A stretch of 54,422 bases of DNA. Origin: Pseudomonadota bacterium (lineage in GTDB: Bacteria; Pseudomonadota; Gammaproteobacteria; Burkholderiales; Burkholderiaceae_C). Within the stretch, counting starts at the first letter, position 1; every line of letters begins with the position of its first letter. Below, piece by piece: positions 43,949 to 53,099 of the stretch. The notes beneath the pieces were generated by a model, which did no database searches, had not been told where the DNA came from, and saw only the letters and a program-made list of their open reading frames with translations. Location: NCBI GenBank assembly GCA_021807445.1, contig JAKBCY010000003.1, positions 1 through 54,422 of the forward strand, written 5' to 3'. The translations under genes and the position numbers were made by a program.

Positions 43949-44916
43949 GGCTGTGCTCCTGTATTGATTGTTGCCCGGGTTGGCGCAGCCTGCGCGGCAT
44001 TGCCAGCGAGCATGTCAAGTACGGCTTGCGCTGTGTCTTGTGTGAGATCGATGATCTCGACACCTTCATCGTTCGCAGTGGCCACGGTGTCGGTGACCGC
44101 GAGCTTCGCCGCGCCTGCGAAGCGAACCTCGTGCAGCGCATCACCCGCGAACAGACCGTGAACAGCAATGCACACGGGGGGTAACGCGTGCCGCTGCCGC
44201 AGATGGTCCAGCACTGCGACCAGGGTACGCCCCGAGCTGACGATGTCGTCGAGCAGCACTGGCGTTCGGCCGGGATGGAGGTGCAAATCCGGCACTGTCG
44301 AGCGCACCTCTTTGTCACCCATTCTGGTCTTCTCCACAATGACCACAGGCGCACCTGCACGTGCCGCCACATCGGCCGCCCACTGAGCGCTTTCGGAATC
44401 AGGGCCAATGATCAGTGGCCTTTCCACATGGTCCTTAATCCACTCCGCAAGGCGTGGCGCAGCATGCACCACCGTGCATCGCAGGGTGTAAAGCTGCGAC
44501 AGTTCATGAATGCGATGCAAGTGCGGATCTACCGTGATCAACCAATCGAAGTACCTCGAGAGAAGCTTGGCATACACCCGGGCCGAGACTGCTTGTCCAT
44601 CCAGAAATCGTTTGTCCTGGCGCATATAGGCCAGATACGGAGCCACCAGTCCGACTTCCACAGCGCCCAACTCGCGCAGGGTGCTTGCCGCCATAAGTAA
44701 CGGTACGGTTTTCGGGTCTGGGTCATTTAGTGTGCACACCACCACAGCTTGGCGCCCCGCCTCGGGATGTTGCACACGCACCAGCGTCTCACCATCGGGA
44801 AACCGGTGGACCACGCACTCTGCGACTTGGACGTCAGCGTGGTCGGCAAGCGCACGCGCAATGGCCTGTGCCCGTTCCTCATTGCCAGGCAAGGGATAGA
44901 GGGTGAGAGCCGGCAT
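43945..44916 (-). CDS. Ribose-phosphate diphosphokinase (PRPP synthetase) homologue
   Basis: A 323-aa member of the PRPP synthetase/phosphoribosyltransferase fold. Visible are FPDGETLVRV, APYLAYMRQDKRF with GQAVSARVYAKLL, VDPHLHR (divalent metal and ATP loop) and the PRPP loop VLLDDIVSSGRTL. The flexible-loop and regulatory residues of housekeeping Prs are changed, so it is probably a specialised class (class III-like). It begins 1 nt after the phosphorylase stop. It could make PRPP from ribose 5-phosphate and ATP or run backwards, making ATP and ribose 5-phosphate from PRPP and AMP. The direction is unknown. Confidence 0.85.
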   Translation of the reverse strand: MPALTLYPLPGNEERAQAIARALADHADVQVAECVVHRFPDGETLVRVQHPEAGRQAVVVCTLNDPDPKTVPLLMAASTLRELGAVEVGLVAPYLAYMRQDKRFLDGQAVSARVYAKLLSRYFDWLITVDPHLHRIHELSQLYTLRCTVVHAAPRLAEWIKDHVERPLIIGPDSESAQWAADVAARAGAPVVIVEKTRMGDKEVRSTVPDLHLHPGRTPVLLDDIVSSGRTLVAVLDHLRQRHALPPVCIAVHGLFAGDALHEVRFAGAAKLAVTDTVATANDEGVEIIDLTQDTAQAVLDMLAGNAAQAAPTRATINTGAQP

Positions 44917-44917
44917 A

Positions 44918-46468
44918 TCAGCTCTCCAGATGAATCAGGGCTGGGTGACTGCGCACGAAGTCCAGCGCGTACTCGAGTTCGCCCTCGGACTCGGCATGCA
45001 GCACGAACAGTGGCTGATCGCGTTCGACGTGCTCGCCAACATGGGCACCCAACCACAATCCAGCGGTCTTGGCATGCGGAGCGCCCGCGAGTTTGGCCGC
45101 TCGCGCCAGCAGGCGGTTGTCGATGCGAGCCACGCGTCCCGTACGCTTTGCCACAATGGGATACCGATGCGCGGCAACACCCGGTTCGTGAAACCCACCC
45201 TGGGCTTGGCAGATTGCCTGAAATTTTCGCCAAGCGCGGCCATCCGCCAATGCCGCATGCGCCATTTCAAGCGCCAGCGTGCCTTGCGCCAAGCCGCCGA
45301 GCTCCAACACTGCGGCAGCCACTTGCAGCGCGCGCTGACGCAGGTCATCCGGCGCTTCTGGCTGGTTTTGCAATACCGCGAGCACATCATGCGCCTCCAG
45401 CGCCGGCCCCACTCCGCGGCCCACTGGCTGACTGCCGTCGCTGATGATGCCATGCAGCTGCAACCCAATCGCATGCGCCGTGAGCCTGAGTGCATGCAGC
45501 AGCGACTGCGCCTCGCCCTGACTGCGCACCTTCGCCGTCGGGCCTGTGGGAATATCGATCACCACATGGGTCGAGCCTGCGGCCGCCTTCTTGGACAAGA
45601 CGGACGCCACCAGCTGGGCCTCGCTGTCCAAGTCGAGCATACGCTCAACTCGGATCAGCAAGTCATCGGCTGGGCTCATGTTCATGGCACCGCCCCACAC
45701 CATGCATCCACCCTCGGATTCGACCACTCGGTGCATTTCCGCGAGTGTTAGGTCGACACGCGTGAACGTTTCCACGGTGTCTGCGGTACCTGCTGGCGAC
45801 GTGATTGCCCGCGAGCTGGTCTTCGGCATGATCAACCCGAAACTGGCGGCGATGGATACGACGATCGGGGTGGTCCGATTCCCCGGTAATCCGCCAATGC
45901 AGTGCTTGTCGACTACGACAGGGTGTGGCCAGCTCATGCGGTTGCCAGAGTGCACCATGGCACGTGTGAGGCTTGTGACCTCGGCTGCGCTCATGCGATC
46001 GCCCGCACAGGCGACGAGGAAGGCGGAGATTTCCACGTTCGAAAGGCGCCCGCCGACCACCTCGCCGATGATCGCGTCGAACTGATTTTCGCTCAAACGG
46101 GTTCCGAAAATCTTGGCACGGATATGGCTCATGCTGTCGCTAGGTGGAGCGTAACGAAACCGCAAGCGCTCTCCAGCTGCTGGCTCCAAGTGGCGCCAGG
46201 CCGACTCTGATAGACCCACCTCGTCGGTGCCGATCAGTTCCCCTGCCTTGAGGATGTTCAGCGTTGCAATGATGCTCCGCCGTTCACCGAGCACCTCGAT
46301 GCGTGCGTGCGCCTCAAATCCCTCAGCGCGGCACACTGGAGAGTCGGCTCGCAAGACCACCACCGGTTCATGATGCGTGTCAATCCCCAACCGCCGAGGT
46401 CGTAGCGAAAATCGGGGCGGCGAATCTGTCGACATTTGAGCCGCGCTGCTTGTCGGCAAGTCTGTCAT
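44918..46468 (-). CDS. AMP-phosphorylase-type nucleotide phosphorylase (annotated elsewhere as thymidine phosphorylase)
   Basis: A 516-aa protein, about 80 residues longer than classical DeoA. Residues about 15-95 form the extra N-terminal domain typical of archaeal AMP phosphorylase and its bacterial relatives (RRLGIDTHHEPVVVLRADSP). The core has KHCIGGLPGNRTTPIVVSIAASFGLIMPKTSSRAITSPAGTADTVE, the hallmark of that subfamily. The archaeal enzyme splits NMP with phosphate to ribose 1,5-bisphosphate and base. The ATG at 46468 has GGAGG upstream; the track start at 46483 would sit before that site. It follows the phosphoketolase by 23 nt. Confidence 0.88.
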   Translation of the reverse strand: MTDLPTSSAAQMSTDSPPRFSLRPRRLGIDTHHEPVVVLRADSPVCRAEGFEAHARIEVLGERRSIIATLNILKAGELIGTDEVGLSESAWRHLEPAAGERLRFRYAPPSDSMSHIRAKIFGTRLSENQFDAIIGEVVGGRLSNVEISAFLVACAGDRMSAAEVTSLTRAMVHSGNRMSWPHPVVVDKHCIGGLPGNRTTPIVVSIAASFGLIMPKTSSRAITSPAGTADTVETFTRVDLTLAEMHRVVESEGGCMVWGGAMNMSPADDLLIRVERMLDLDSEAQLVASVLSKKAAAGSTHVVIDIPTGPTAKVRSQGEAQSLLHALRLTAHAIGLQLHGIISDGSQPVGRGVGPALEAHDVLAVLQNQPEAPDDLRQRALQVAAAVLELGGLAQGTLALEMAHAALADGRAWRKFQAICQAQGGFHEPGVAAHRYPIVAKRTGRVARIDNRLLARAAKLAGAPHAKTAGLWLGAHVGEHVERDQPLFVLHAESEGELEYALDFVRSHPALIHLES

Positions 46469-46491
46469 ATGCTCCTCCGTCATGCCACTTT

Positions 46492-48924
46492 TTATCCGCT
46501 TGGGCGCGCCTGGTGCCGGCCGGCCCCGTCAGTTGCGGAATGGGGTGATTGCACCCAGCGCCAGTCACGTACCTCGGGCATATCCTCAAAATGGGTGCCG
46601 ATATATAAAGCGTGCTCGGCAATCTTCCGCTGGCATCGCACGCGCAGGCGGCGGGCAGCAGCGTCGTCGCGCGCAGCAAGATCCAATGCCTGGATGGCGA
46701 GGTGGAAACGGCTAAGGCGATTGCGCACAACCATGTCGAACGGCGTCGTACTCGTACCTTCTTCCCGGTAACCCTCTGCAAGGATGCGCTGGGCATTGGC
46801 GCGGCGATGCACCAAGCCGTCAACGACATGCGGGTAGCCGTGGAACGCAAAAAGCACGGGGCGGTCGATCGTGAAAAGTTCGTCGAAATCGTGCTCAGGC
46901 AAACCATCCGGGTGGTCGAGCGGTGAAGCCAACGCCAGCAGATTCACCACGTTGACGAGGCGAAAACCGAGATCCGGAATGAAACGGCGTAGGAGATCAG
47001 CCGCTGCAAGCACCTCGAGCGTGGGCACATCACCAGCGCAGGCCAGCACGACGTCAGGGTTGGATGCGTCGCCACCCTCGGCCCATGGCCAGCGTCCAGC
47101 ACCCGAGGCGCAATGCACGAGCGCCGATTCCAACGATAACCATTGGGGCATCGACTGCTTGCCGGCGATGATGACGTTCACTCGTTCGACGCTGGCAAAC
47201 GCATGCTGCGCCACGGCCAGCAGGCAATTGCTGTCTGGAGCAAGATACACCCGCACGTACCGGTGTTTTCGGTTGAGTACGTTGTCAATGAAGCCCGGGC
47301 CTTGATGGCTGTAGCCGTTATGGTCTTGCCGCCAAGTATGTGAGGTGAGCAGGATGTTGAGCGCGGGCAATGGGCGGCGCCAACTCACTTCGGCCGATGC
47401 CTTGAGCCACTTCACATGCTGGTTAATCATACTGTCGACGATAGGTGCAAATGCTTCATAGCAGGCGAACAATCCGTGGCGTCCGCTAAGCACATAGCCC
47501 TCAAGCCAACCTTCGCAACAATGCTCGGAAAGAACCTCCAGGACACGGCCATCCGGGTCCAGATGCTCGTCTCCCCGCTTAATTGGCTGCATGGTGCAAC
47601 GCTGGGTCGTCTCGAACACCGCATCGAGCCTGTTGGAGACCAATTCGTCGGGGCAAAAAATACGAAGATTCGCAGCTCCCGCGTTAAGCCGCAACGCGTC
47701 TCGCAGCCACATCCCAATACAACGGGCGCTCTCGAATTCGACTGCACCAGGGATCGGCACAGCGAGTGCAAGCTCAGAGAGTGATGGCAATTGCAAGTCG
47801 ATGCGAACGCGACCACCATTTGCATGGCGGCAGTTCCCCGGCAACAGGCCTTGCGCCGGAAGCCCTTGCAGCAAATCGCGCTCCGGGCAGCCATTCTCGT
47901 CAAACAATTCCTGCGGACGATAGCTACGCAGCCAGGTATCCAGTTGGTCACGTTGCGTGGGATCGTCCCGTGCGCGTGGAAGAGGGACCTGATGCGCTCG
48001 ACTCGTCCCTTCCATTGGCAAGCCATCGACCTGTTGCGGGCCGGTCCATCCCTTGGGTGTGCGCAGAACAATCAACGGCCAGTCGGGAGTCGTGCGCTCC
48101 CCCACGGAAGGGAAGCGCCAATCGCGCTGGATCGCGTCAATCCGCGCCATTGCAGCGTCCATTGCTCCAGCCAGATCGCCATGCACACCAGCCGGATCAC
48201 GTCCTTCCACCAAAAGCACACTGTAGCCAAGACCTTCGAAATGCCGGGTAATTTGGTCATCCCGCATGCGCCCGAATACCGTCGGGGCCGCGATGCGGTA
48301 GCCATTCAGGTGCAGAACCGGAAGCACGACGCCGTCTCGCTTTGGATTCAAGAAATGAATTGACTTCCACGCTGCTGCCGCCGGGCCGGTTTCTGCCTCG
48401 CCGTCGCCCACCACCGCCAGCACGAACAGGTTCGGATTGTCAAAAGCAGCGCCGAAAGCATGCAGGAGCCCGTAGCCCAACTCGCCGCCCTCGTGCAGCG
48501 AACCCGGAATATGCGGACCAACATGGCTGGCCACTCCACCCGGAGTAGAAAACTCACGGCACAGTCGATGCATACCCATGGCGTTGCGGCTCAACTCTGG
48601 CCGCACACCTGCGTAGCTGCCTTCAAGCCATACGTTGGCCAAAACCGCCGGCGCCCCATGCCCGGGGCCCGCGACGAAAAGCGATTGCGCGCCATGCAGG
48701 TTCACCACGCGCAGCAGATGGGCATACAAAAGATTCAAGCCTGGGCTTGTGCCCCAGTGCCCCAACAGCCGTGGCTTGATGTGCGCTGCGGCCAGGGGCT
48801 CGCGCAGCAACACGTTGTCTTGCAAAAAGATCTGCGCGCAGGCGATGTAGTTAGCGGCCCTCCACCAGCGGTCGAGCCAATCTGCTTGCGCCTGTTCCAG
48901 CCTGCCTTTGGTGCTGTTTGCCAT
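46492..48924 (-). CDS. xfp: Phosphoketolase (xylulose 5-phosphate/fructose 6-phosphate)
   Basis: An 810-aa thiamine-diphosphate enzyme that cleaves xylulose 5-phosphate (or fructose 6-phosphate) with phosphate to acetyl phosphate and glyceraldehyde 3-phosphate (or erythrose 4-phosphate). Motifs are GHWGTSPGLNLLYAHL, GPGHGAP, HVGPHIPGSLHEGGELGYGL, VGDGEAETGPAA (cofactor) and TSHTWRQDHNGYSHQGPGF. The start at 48924 (MANSTKGRLEQAQADWLDRWW) matches the family; the track adds 18 residues. It heads the operon with phosphorylase, PRPP-synthetase and nuclease genes, and has an FNR-like box in front. Its product is the substrate of AckA and Pta encoded at 17.9-20.5 kb. Confidence 0.95.
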   Translation of the reverse strand: MANSTKGRLEQAQADWLDRWWRAANYIACAQIFLQDNVLLREPLAAAHIKPRLLGHWGTSPGLNLLYAHLLRVVNLHGAQSLFVAGPGHGAPAVLANVWLEGSYAGVRPELSRNAMGMHRLCREFSTPGGVASHVGPHIPGSLHEGGELGYGLLHAFGAAFDNPNLFVLAVVGDGEAETGPAAAAWKSIHFLNPKRDGVVLPVLHLNGYRIAAPTVFGRMRDDQITRHFEGLGYSVLLVEGRDPAGVHGDLAGAMDAAMARIDAIQRDWRFPSVGERTTPDWPLIVLRTPKGWTGPQQVDGLPMEGTSRAHQVPLPRARDDPTQRDQLDTWLRSYRPQELFDENGCPERDLLQGLPAQGLLPGNCRHANGGRVRIDLQLPSLSELALAVPIPGAVEFESARCIGMWLRDALRLNAGAANLRIFCPDELVSNRLDAVFETTQRCTMQPIKRGDEHLDPDGRVLEVLSEHCCEGWLEGYVLSGRHGLFACYEAFAPIVDSMINQHVKWLKASAEVSWRRPLPALNILLTSHTWRQDHNGYSHQGPGFIDNVLNRKHRYVRVYLAPDSNCLLAVAQHAFASVERVNVIIAGKQSMPQWLSLESALVHCASGAGRWPWAEGGDASNPDVVLACAGDVPTLEVLAAADLLRRFIPDLGFRLVNVVNLLALASPLDHPDGLPEHDFDELFTIDRPVLFAFHGYPHVVDGLVHRRANAQRILAEGYREEGTSTTPFDMVVRNRLSRFHLAIQALDLAARDDAAARRLRVRCQRKIAEHALYIGTHFEDMPEVRDWRWVQSPHSATDGAGRHQARPSG

Positions 48925-48965
48925 GCGCTGTCTCCGTGTCGGGCATCGTTGGCTTCTCGCTTTCC

Positions 48966-49006
48966 ATTGTCTAAGCATCGCATGGCGATCATCTGACGCA
49001 GATCAA
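48966..49006 (-). promoter_or_regulatory. FNR/ANR-type promoter of the phosphoketolase operon
   Basis: On the minus strand TTGATCTGCGTCAG (49006-48993) is one mismatch from TTGATCTGCGTCAA. GACAAT at 48971-48966 is a fair -10. A start near 48959 would put the box centre about 41 bases upstream, the class II geometry. The leader to the ATG would be about 35 nt. Confidence 0.6.
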
Positions 49007-49301
49007 ACCAGCACTTACGTATCGCTAAAAACCATGGCACGCGCCAGGATTCGTATGAACAAATTGGCCCCCAGAAATCGTATTGTGGATCGGCGCCGGA
49101 CAACAACCCGGGCCCGCCGACGGTGGCGAGAGGCGGGGTTCCTGTGCCGGGGAGAGTCACTTCCTTCCCGCGCTCCCGTAAGGGCCTTCAGGCCTTCAGG
49201 CCTCCACGCCTGCCCAACCGAGCCTGCGCCCATCTACCGGGCTATAGCCCCCGGCTGCCCTTTTGGGCAGTTTCCGCATCGCACGCAGCAACCGGCCTTC
49301 G
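49007..49301. other. Non-coding gap downstream of the potassium channel gene
   Basis: About 295 bases. It contains the hairpin CTGCCC-TTTT-GGGCAG at 49255-49270, 32 bases after the channel stop, which may act as a weak terminator although it lacks a T-run on the minus strand. The direct tandem AGGCCTTCAGGCCTTCAGGCCT occurs near 49181-49202 and could form alternative hairpins. No gene is seen. Confidence 0.4.
49255..49270 (-). terminator. Hairpin after the potassium channel gene
   Basis: A perfect 6-bp inverted repeat CTGCCC / GGGCAG with a 4-base loop, 32 bases beyond the stop at 49302. There is no strong T-tract on the minus strand, so the terminator call is tentative. Confidence 0.3.
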
Positions 49302-50630
49302 TCAATTCTGTGCGAACAAAAGCTTACTGACCGTATCGTTATCAATGGGCTCACCAAACAGGGTACGCACCAGAAGATCGCTTCCCAGGACCTGGGGAGC
49401 AAAGAGCATATCGGGCTGAACACGGCGGATCTTGGCCAGGTGGCGTGCATCATTCACCCCCGCAATGGTCTTCACCCCAGGCGCCAGTTCTTTTACGGCC
49501 AACACGGCGAAGGCGTTTTCCGCATCGTCATCGCGCAGCGTCAGAACAGCCTTTGCCTGCGGAACGCCGGCCTCTTGCAGAACCTCGTTGCGCGTCGCGT
49601 CACCCATGATCACATCGGCCTCCGCCGGGTAAGGCGAATGTTGGCCCAATCCGATGATCACCGTCACCGGCACGTTGCGGGCATGGAGTTCCTTCCACAT
49701 GGTGTAGGCCAAGCTGGAAACACCCAGAATGACGTAGTGATTGCGCCGTTTCTGCTTTTGCATTCGACCCTCCAATGCACGTTTGATGCTCCCGCCAACG
49801 AGCGGCCCGATGACCACTGACAAGGTCGTTGCAAACACCGTGATTCCCAACACGACCATCGACACGGTAAACATCCGCGCCTCAACCGTGCGCGGCACGA
49901 TATCGCCATAGCCGACCGTAGACATGGTCTCGATCGTGTAATAGAAAGCGGTCGGGAGATCCTGGATGGGCGGCGTATAGCCCGCGCCAAACCACAAACT
50001 CCCTAGAACGCCATAGATCAGCAAGCTTCCGATACCCAGCAAGGCAAAGAGAGAGCTGGCTGCCAAGCTGCTGCGATTGAAATGCCGGCTGTAGAGCAGC
50101 AACACTGCGACCAAAAGCGCGGCGGTGGCAAAAACTGCGTTGGGGCGGTGCGCGATCCACAGCGCAAGCCCCGCGGATAGCACTCCCAGAAGAAGCCCGA
50201 TGACCCAGGCCACGCGTGCACGAAGCAGCAAACCAAATGCCATCAGAATCAGGCCGACTCCAACGAGAACTCTGGGTAACGCAGCCAGATCCGCCACATG
50301 CGTGATGGAACCTGCACCGCGCTGCAACAAGTCCTGTAAAGCAGCGAGAAGCGGCGCGAATTGCGGGCGCACCTGCAAGGCACCGCAGACAGTTGCCAGG
50401 ATCGCTGCGAGGGCCTGAGGGCCGTATGTGCCCCATACTTTGACCCCCAAGCGCCAAGCCGCAGCAAAGCGTCCTCGCACACGCGGCAGCCAACGCGCCT
50501 TGCCACGCGCTGAAGCGCCCAGAGCCGCAGACGGCGGAGGTATCCCCTGAAGCGAAGACGAGGCCGACTGGGGTTCCTGACGATTGGAGTTGGGCGCTTG
50601 CTTCGGCGATGCCATGGTCAATCTCGACAT
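49302..50630 (-). CDS. Kch-like voltage-gated potassium channel with RCK (TrkA-N) domain
   Basis: A 442-aa protein. A Pro/Ser/Gln-rich cytosolic N-terminus (about 1-55) precedes about six hydrophobic helices. The pore helix and selectivity filter are YYTIETMSTVGYGD (TVGYGD at 238-243). The C-terminal TrkA-N domain has HYVILGVSSLAYTMWKELHARNVPVTVI and AEADVIMGDATRNEVLQEAGVPQAKAVLTL. The basic S4-like helix is weak. The start at 50630 lies 7 nt after the upstream oxidase gene, so the two are probably on one transcript. It would set membrane potential or potassium balance; the ligand is unknown. Confidence 0.93.
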   Translation of the reverse strand: MSRLTMASPKQAPNSNRQEPQSASSSLQGIPPPSAALGASARGKARWLPRVRGRFAAAWRLGVKVWGTYGPQALAAILATVCGALQVRPQFAPLLAALQDLLQRGAGSITHVADLAALPRVLVGVGLILMAFGLLLRARVAWVIGLLLGVLSAGLALWIAHRPNAVFATAALLVAVLLLYSRHFNRSSLAASSLFALLGIGSLLIYGVLGSLWFGAGYTPPIQDLPTAFYYTIETMSTVGYGDIVPRTVEARMFTVSMVVLGITVFATTLSVVIGPLVGGSIKRALEGRMQKQKRRNHYVILGVSSLAYTMWKELHARNVPVTVIIGLGQHSPYPAEADVIMGDATRNEVLQEAGVPQAKAVLTLRDDDAENAFAVLAVKELAPGVKTIAGVNDARHLAKIRRVQPDMLFAPQVLGSDLLVRTLFGEPIDNDTVSKLLFAQN

Positions 50631-50637
50631 TCAGGGA

Positions 50638-52071
50638 TCATGACGCAATGACCTTACCGGGGTTCATGATTCCCTGTGGATCCAACGCGTCCTTGATCGC
50701 GCGCATCATGCCAAGAGCCACCGGACTCTTGTAGCGTGAGAGTTCCGCCGTCTTGAGTTGCCCCACGCCATGCTCCGCCGAAAAGCTGCCGCCGCATGCA
50801 CTGGCGGCGTCATGCACGATCATGTTGCATGCCTCTTGGTGCCGATCCAGGAATTTCGCGGCATCGACGTCGAGCGGCGCCTGCACGTTGTAGTGCAGAT
50901 TGCCGTCACCCAGATGGCCGAAGATGATCAACCGTGCTCCCGGCAGGGCTTGGGTCACGAGTTCAGCCGTGCTCTCGACGAAAGCGGCCATACGCGAAAT
51001 TGGAACGGCAATGTCGTGCTTGATATTCAGCCCTTCTGCCGCTTGTGCCAATGGGATATGCTCCCGCAGCGCCCAGATCGCCTGCGCTTGCGCCAGCGTC
51101 TGGGCCACGGCGGCATCCACGACCTGACCCCGACCGATGGCTTCACCGAGCAGAGATTCAAGTCGAGCCTGCGCATGCACCTCGCTTTCGCTATCGGAGA
51201 GTTCGAGCAATACGCACCATGGTGCGGCAAGCTCGAGGGGCAGGCGCAGTTGCGGAAAATGGCGCTGAACGAGCTGCAAACTGTGCGCACTCATCAGCTC
51301 AAAGCCGGTGAGACCTGCACCGAGCGTTGCGCGTGCCTGTTGAAGCAGGTCGACTGCATTGCGTACGTTTTCCACAAGGCTCAGAGCCGTGCGCTGTGCT
51401 GCTGGCTGCGCGAATAGTTGCAGGCTCGCCGCCGTGATGATGCCAAGAGTGCCTTCGGCACCGATGAGGAGATCGCGCAAATCGTAGCCGGTGTTGTCTT
51501 TACGCAAGCTCGAGAGGCCGTCCCACACCTGGCCCTGTGCCGTTACCACCTCCAAACCCAAGCACAGCGCGCGCGCCGTACCGTAGCGCAGCACGGCTGT
51601 TCCGCCTGCGTTCGTGGACAGCACGCCCCCAATCGTTGCGCTTCCCTCAGCGGCCAGACTCAACGGGAAGAGCATGTCCGCTTGCTGCGCTGCCTCTTGC
51701 ACAGATTGCAGAACGCAGCCCGCTTCGGCCACGACCACGCCGTCTGCTACTGAAAGTGTACGAATGCGACGCAAGCGCTTGAGCCCGAGCAGAAGCTGGG
51801 TGCCAGTGGCATCGGGTGTGGCGCCCCCGACAAGACCTGTATTGCCCCCCTGTGGCACGATGGGTACGCCGTGGGAGGCGCAGAGCTGCACCACCTCGGC
51901 CACTTCAGCAGTGTCTCCCGGCAAGGCGACCGCCAGCGGTGCACCTTGGTAGCGGCCCCGCCAGTCGTTGGCATACGAGGCCACATCCTGTGCGGCGTCC
52001 AGCACATGACTCGTGCCGAGCAAGGCCCGTAGCGCGTCAAGAAAGAGGCGGCGATCGGCGAGGTTCATCAT
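50638..52071 (-). CDS. FAD-binding 2-hydroxyacid dehydrogenase (GlcD/Dld family)
   Basis: A 477-aa flavoprotein. The PCMH-type FAD-binding domain has VPQGGNTGLVGGATPDATGTQLLLGLKRLRRI, GLEVVTAQGQVWDGLSSLRKDNTGYDLRDLLIGAEGTLGIITAASLQLF, and the C-terminal FAD-oxidase block has HLGDGNLHYNVQAP and CGGSFSAEHGVGQLK. Family members oxidise D-lactate, glycolate or D-2-hydroxyglutarate. Here the exact acid is not clear. The start overlaps the stop of the DUF2069 gene. Confidence 0.9.
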   Translation of the reverse strand: MMNLADRRLFLDALRALLGTSHVLDAAQDVASYANDWRGRYQGAPLAVALPGDTAEVAEVVQLCASHGVPIVPQGGNTGLVGGATPDATGTQLLLGLKRLRRIRTLSVADGVVVAEAGCVLQSVQEAAQQADMLFPLSLAAEGSATIGGVLSTNAGGTAVLRYGTARALCLGLEVVTAQGQVWDGLSSLRKDNTGYDLRDLLIGAEGTLGIITAASLQLFAQPAAQRTALSLVENVRNAVDLLQQARATLGAGLTGFELMSAHSLQLVQRHFPQLRLPLELAAPWCVLLELSDSESEVHAQARLESLLGEAIGRGQVVDAAVAQTLAQAQAIWALREHIPLAQAAEGLNIKHDIAVPISRMAAFVESTAELVTQALPGARLIIFGHLGDGNLHYNVQAPLDVDAAKFLDRHQEACNMIVHDAASACGGSFSAEHGVGQLKTAELSRYKSPVALGMMRAIKDALDPQGIMNPGKVIAS

Positions 52072-52487
52072 GTCTCATCCCGGTGCGGCGCTGGCGCGCG
52101 AGCATGCGCTCGCAAGGTTCCTGCCATCAGGCCAAATGCCGCCAAAGCGAGTGCGCACTCTCCCCAGGCCAAGGCGCGGGACGCCGCCAGCGGGTCAGTG
52201 AGCCCGCGAACGACCCCCTCCGCCAGATAGAACCACACCAGCATGCTCATCCACTGGTACGTATAAAGCCTGCCACGCCACATGCCGGGCGCGGCAGCCA
52301 CCAACGGCAGCACCTTCAGCGCCAACCACGAACCCCCAGGGCGCAGGGGCGCCCACGCAAGCTCCCAGCCAAGGCACAGCACGATGAGAGCGGCCCAAAC
52401 GAGAAGGTTGGCAATCCGCCAGGGGTGACCGACAACTCCCCGGCTTTGCGTTGGCCTATCGCTCTGCAGGGTCTGGGGGCGCATCAT
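52068..52487 (-). CDS. DUF2069 membrane protein
   Basis: A 139-aa protein with about four helices (ANLLVWAALIVLCLGWELAW, GSWLALKVLPLVAAAP, YTYQWMSMLVWFYLAEG, ALAWGECALALAAFGLM). The pattern and length match DUF2069, a proteobacterial family often encoded next to wrbA. Function is unknown. It lies between wrbA (7 nt before it) and the FAD enzyme (4-nt overlap). Confidence 0.85.
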   Translation of the reverse strand: MMRPQTLQSDRPTQSRGVVGHPWRIANLLVWAALIVLCLGWELAWAPLRPGGSWLALKVLPLVAAAPGMWRGRLYTYQWMSMLVWFYLAEGVVRGLTDPLAASRALAWGECALALAAFGLMAGTLRAHARAPAPHRDET

Positions 52488-52494
52488 GATGCCT

Positions 52495-53097
<603 letters not shown>

Positions 53098-53099
53098 CT

